From Aliiroseovarius sp. F20344 (GTDB lineage Bacteria > Pseudomonadota > Alphaproteobacteria > Rhodobacterales > Rhodobacteraceae): a stretch of 64,000 bases of DNA. Each line of letters opens with the position of its first letter. Position 1 is the stretch's first letter. The stretch lies in the NCBI RefSeq assembly GCF_023016155.1, contig NZ_JALKBG010000006.1, positions 248,001-312,000 on the forward strand, in the 5' to 3' direction. Position numbers and translations under genes: made by a program. Of the stretch, positions 61,765-64,000 are shown one piece after another. Under the pieces are notes generated by a model. It did not search any database. It was given only the letters and a program-made list of their open reading frames with translations, and was not told where the DNA came from.

Positions 61765-63327
61765 ATGAAAAAGACGCTAGCTTGCCTGTTGGCTGCCACG
61801 TCGGTGACCCCTGTTGTCGCATTTGCTGACGGCCACATTCTGAAACGCGTTGCCACAGTTCAGCTTGGTGCCGAAATCACCGGGATCTATGAAGAAGGCA
61901 ACGACCTGTTCTTCAACACACAGCATCCGGAAACAGAGCTGGGCAATCAATTTGCCAAGGCAAGCGTCGGCGTGATCTCAAACGCCAACTGGGACGCGGG
62001 CGAGCTGGCCGTGCCGACAGCAGATGCCGACAAAGCCCGCGTTATGTCTACGCTGGGCGACTACCAAATCCTGATGCAGGAAGGTGATAACGGCGTAATG
62101 GGTGTGATCAAGACCATCGGTGGCGATGAGTTGCTGACGTCGAACGACCCGGATTTCAACGGATATGTCAAAACTGGCGACAACACTGGCTTTCTGTTCA
62201 CCAACTGGGAAAACCGCCCCGGCGGGATGAGCCGCGCCGCTTTGACCCGTGCTGAAGATGGCACTTGGTCTGTGGGGGAAACCATGATGCTTGACTTCTC
62301 ATCCGTGCGTGGCACTTGGGTGAACTGCTTTGGCACGATGACCCCTTGGGCGACCCCGCTGTCATCAGAGGAGCTGTATTTTGACAACTCGGCTGACTGG
62401 AACAATCCGGGCTACAAGTATCACGAAGACCAACTGAATCTGGCCAAGTATCTGGGCGGAGAATTCCCGAACCCGTACGACTATGGCTACATCGTCGAGG
62501 TCTCGGACCCGGCTGCGTCCGCGACACCGGTTAAGCATTTCGCGATGGGGCGTTTCAGCCACGAAAATGCGGTTGTCATGCCCGATCACAAGACGGTTTA
62601 CTTGTCGGATGACGGCACAGATGTTGTGTTCTTCAAGTTTGTCGCGGACAAAGAAAACGATCTGTCGGCTGGCACGCTCTATGCTGCCAAAATGGTTCAG
62701 CAGGATGAAAGCAATGCGGCTGATGCGTCCAAAACCGGTTTTGATGTTAGCTGGATCAAGCTCGCACACGGCACCAGCGCCGAGGTTGCAGCTTGGGTGC
62801 GCGAATACGACGGCATCACGCCAGAGAACTTCGTGGAAGGCCAGAACAGCTATTTGACCGAAGGAGACATCGCCATATGGGCACAAGGCAAAGCTGCGGA
62901 CAACCGCGTGGCCTTCCTTGAAAGTCGTAAAGCAGCTGCTGCGAAAGGCGCCACTGCCGAGTTCCGTAAGATGGAAGGCGTTAACATCAACTACGAAGGC
63001 GCCAAGGACGGGTCGGTTCCGTATATGTACATGGCCATGTCGTCGATCGGCAAAGGCATGGCAGATGGTGAAGGCGACGTGCGTCTGGAAGCCAACAAAT
63101 GCGGCGTTGTCTACGAGATGAAGCTGGAAGCAGATTTCGACGTGAAGACCATGGTGCCGGTTGTGGCTGGTCATGGCTACAACAAAGACAATGCGCCGAA
63201 TGCCTGCCCGGTCGATTCCATTTCAAACCCCGACAACTTGGTGGTTCGCCGCGATGGGTCGGTTTTGATTGGCGAAGACACCGGCAAGCACGAAAACAAC
63301 GCGCTGTGGATTTGGAAGCGCGGCTAA
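61765..63327 (+). CDS. PhoX-type (DUF839) alkaline phosphatase
   Basis: A 520-residue exported protein (signal peptide MKKTLACLLAATSVTPVVAFA). The DUF839/PhoX beta-propeller elements include NCFGTMTPWATPLSSEE, DYGYIVEVSD, GRFSHENAVVMPDHKTVYLSDDGTDVVFFKFVAD and the C-terminal DNLVVRRDGSVLIGEDTGKHENNALW. PhoX enzymes are calcium/iron phosphatases exported to gain phosphate from organic esters. Some DUF839 proteins are not phosphatases, so the activity is probable rather than sure. A long leader hairpin covers its ribosome-binding site. Confidence 0.85.
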   Translation: MKKTLACLLAATSVTPVVAFADGHILKRVATVQLGAEITGIYEEGNDLFFNTQHPETELGNQFAKASVGVISNANWDAGELAVPTADADKARVMSTLGDYQILMQEGDNGVMGVIKTIGGDELLTSNDPDFNGYVKTGDNTGFLFTNWENRPGGMSRAALTRAEDGTWSVGETMMLDFSSVRGTWVNCFGTMTPWATPLSSEELYFDNSADWNNPGYKYHEDQLNLAKYLGGEFPNPYDYGYIVEVSDPAASATPVKHFAMGRFSHENAVVMPDHKTVYLSDDGTDVVFFKFVADKENDLSAGTLYAAKMVQQDESNAADASKTGFDVSWIKLAHGTSAEVAAWVREYDGITPENFVEGQNSYLTEGDIAIWAQGKAADNRVAFLESRKAAAAKGATAEFRKMEGVNINYEGAKDGSVPYMYMAMSSIGKGMADGEGDVRLEANKCGVVYEMKLEADFDVKTMVPVVAGHGYNKDNAPNACPVDSISNPDNLVVRRDGSVLIGEDTGKHENNALWIWKRG

Positions 63328-63352
63328 GCCGGGGGTGCATCTAAATATGGAC

Positions 63353-63382
63353 TGGGGCGTAGGTGACGGCGCCCCATTTTTG
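63353..63382 (+). terminator. Rho-independent terminator of phoX
   Basis: Perfect stem TGGGGCG/CGCCCCA with a 10-nt loop, then TTTTT, 25 bases after the phoX stop. Confidence 0.87.
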
Positions 63383-63397
63383 TGCGGTCTGCGGTTG

Positions 63398-64000
63398 TTA
63401 TTTCAGGATCGGGGGCCTGTTTGGGTCAGATCCGGGGATGGTTGGCGATGATTGGGCAGGAGCCTCTGGCGCAGGCAGGTCAAAGCGCAGCCCGACCGAT
63501 AGCATCTTTTGCGAAATCTCTTCCGAATCTGAAAAAAAACCTACATCAAGCTCTCCTGCATCCAGCCCCGAAAAGGTCAGCGCTTCGTTTGCGGCACCCG
63601 CCAGAGCACGTTCGGCACCTTCAGCGGGATTAATGAAGGCCAATAGATGCCCGCGCTTTCCGTCCGTATGCCGCACACCCGCCAGACACGCGCATTCGGC
63701 AAGACCCAGTGCTGACCCAAGCTTTTCTGAAAGTGCGGTCAACAGGACGTCCGGCGCTGAAGGGGGCAAGATCTCGGCGATTTGCGCTTCTACTTCATCC
63801 GGAGCGCTGCTGAGCGTTTGGGCAAGCCAGTCCATCGCCTCGGCCGGGATCAGGATCGATGACGGGGCCACGCCGAGATTGACGCCAAGTCCAATTCCGT
63901 GACCCGACAACATCCCCGCAATAACTCGGCCCGGTAGGGCGGCATAGGGGGCAGGGTTGCCAACAAACTCGGACAACCGGTCTTCGCGATCAAACACCAA
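63398..64000 (-). CDS. SseB-family protein, partial
   Basis: A gene cut by the right edge; the 200 visible residues end at PNRPPILK. The segments VFDREDRLSEFVGNPAPYAALPGRVIAGMLSGHGIGLGVNLGVAPSSILIPAEAMDWLAQTL and GFFSDSEEISQKMLSVGLRFDLP match the N- and C-terminal SseB domains known from Rhodobacterales proteins. The first codon in the window is TTG read as internal Leu, so the true start lies beyond the edge. The function is unclear; E. coli SseB enhances serine sensitivity. Confidence 0.75.
   Translation of the reverse strand: MVFDREDRLSEFVGNPAPYAALPGRVIAGMLSGHGIGLGVNLGVAPSSILIPAEAMDWLAQTLSSAPDEVEAQIAEILPPSAPDVLLTALSEKLGSALGLAECACLAGVRHTDGKRGHLLAFINPAEGAERALAGAANEALTFSGLDAGELDVGFFSDSEEISQKMLSVGLRFDLPAPEAPAQSSPTIPGSDPNRPPILK

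Noticed and set aside
1-64000. CRISPR arrays, tRNA/rRNA genes, insertion sequences or prophage
   Set aside because: I saw no regular spaced repeats, no T-loop-type RNA motifs, no transposase, integrase or phage genes, and no composition breaks that would suggest them.

Overview
This is chromosomal DNA from an alphaproteobacterium, most likely a marine member of the Rhodobacterales (Roseobacter group). The evidence is an F0 ATP synthase operon (atpI-B-E-X-F) separate from F1, a PccR-type propionate regulator beside pccB, a short-form ProS, the HdaA-Ppk-Ppx order, choXWV with betICA, and many small Rhodobacterales lipoproteins. Coding density is very high. I see no rRNA, tRNA, insertion sequence, prophage or CRISPR array. 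Both window edges cut a gene: an HMCES/YedK gene on the left and an SseB-family gene on the right.

Layout. 0-6 kb: yedK (partial), azoR with a divergent LysR regulator, an ArsR regulator, the F0 ATP synthase operon, and a GntR/FadR-type regulator. 6-13 kb: OmpA-like lipoprotein, AraC-MGMT repair protein, nth, a PfkB adenosine kinase, OsmC, a divergent sulfotransferase/GT14 glycosyltransferase pair, a HIT protein and a CHCC zinc-finger protein. 13-18.6 kb: polA, a WYL regulator with a VOC protein under a conspicuous operator array, a hydroxypyruvate isomerase-like protein and a lipoprotein. 18.6-25.8 kb: choline and choline-O-sulfate uptake and oxidation (choXWV against betI-betC-betA, without betB). 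25.8-38.7 kb: the methylmalonyl-CoA pathway (pccR, pccB, pccA, mutase) interleaved with uncharacterised genes, including a GT-C-type membrane protein and two lipoproteins. 38.7-46.5 kb: TerB-J-domain protein, an EEP-family nuclease/phosphatase, ppx, ppk, hdaA and an AI-2E/PerM-family permease. 46.5-54.1 kb: a FAD oxidoreductase, proS, DUF2937, purE-purK, Hsp20 and a second EEP protein. 54.1-64 kb: sulfate activation, trxB with a RES-domain gene, Lrp, lgt-midA-pgeF, ubiK, phoX and sseB.

The most unusual object is at 54155-56230. The bifunctional ATP sulfurylase/APS kinase reading frame is continuous with a 122-residue N-terminal winged-helix domain resembling EPS-associated MarR regulators. 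The sulfurylase start remains as an in-frame ATG with its own Shine-Dalgarno at 55864. A nearly perfect 20-bp palindrome lies 16 bp upstream of the fusion start. This suggests a sulfate-activating enzyme that may control its own gene, perhaps linked to sulfated surface polysaccharide; the window also holds a carbohydrate-type sulfotransferase. Other points of interest are a RES-domain (NAD-degrading toxin-like) gene translationally coupled to trxB without a visible antitoxin, a long hairpin covering the Shine-Dalgarno of phoX, and several clear operators next to their probable regulators (LysR, ArsR, GntR, WYL, BetI, PccR, Lrp).

All assignments come from reading motifs and recalled family knowledge; no database search was run.
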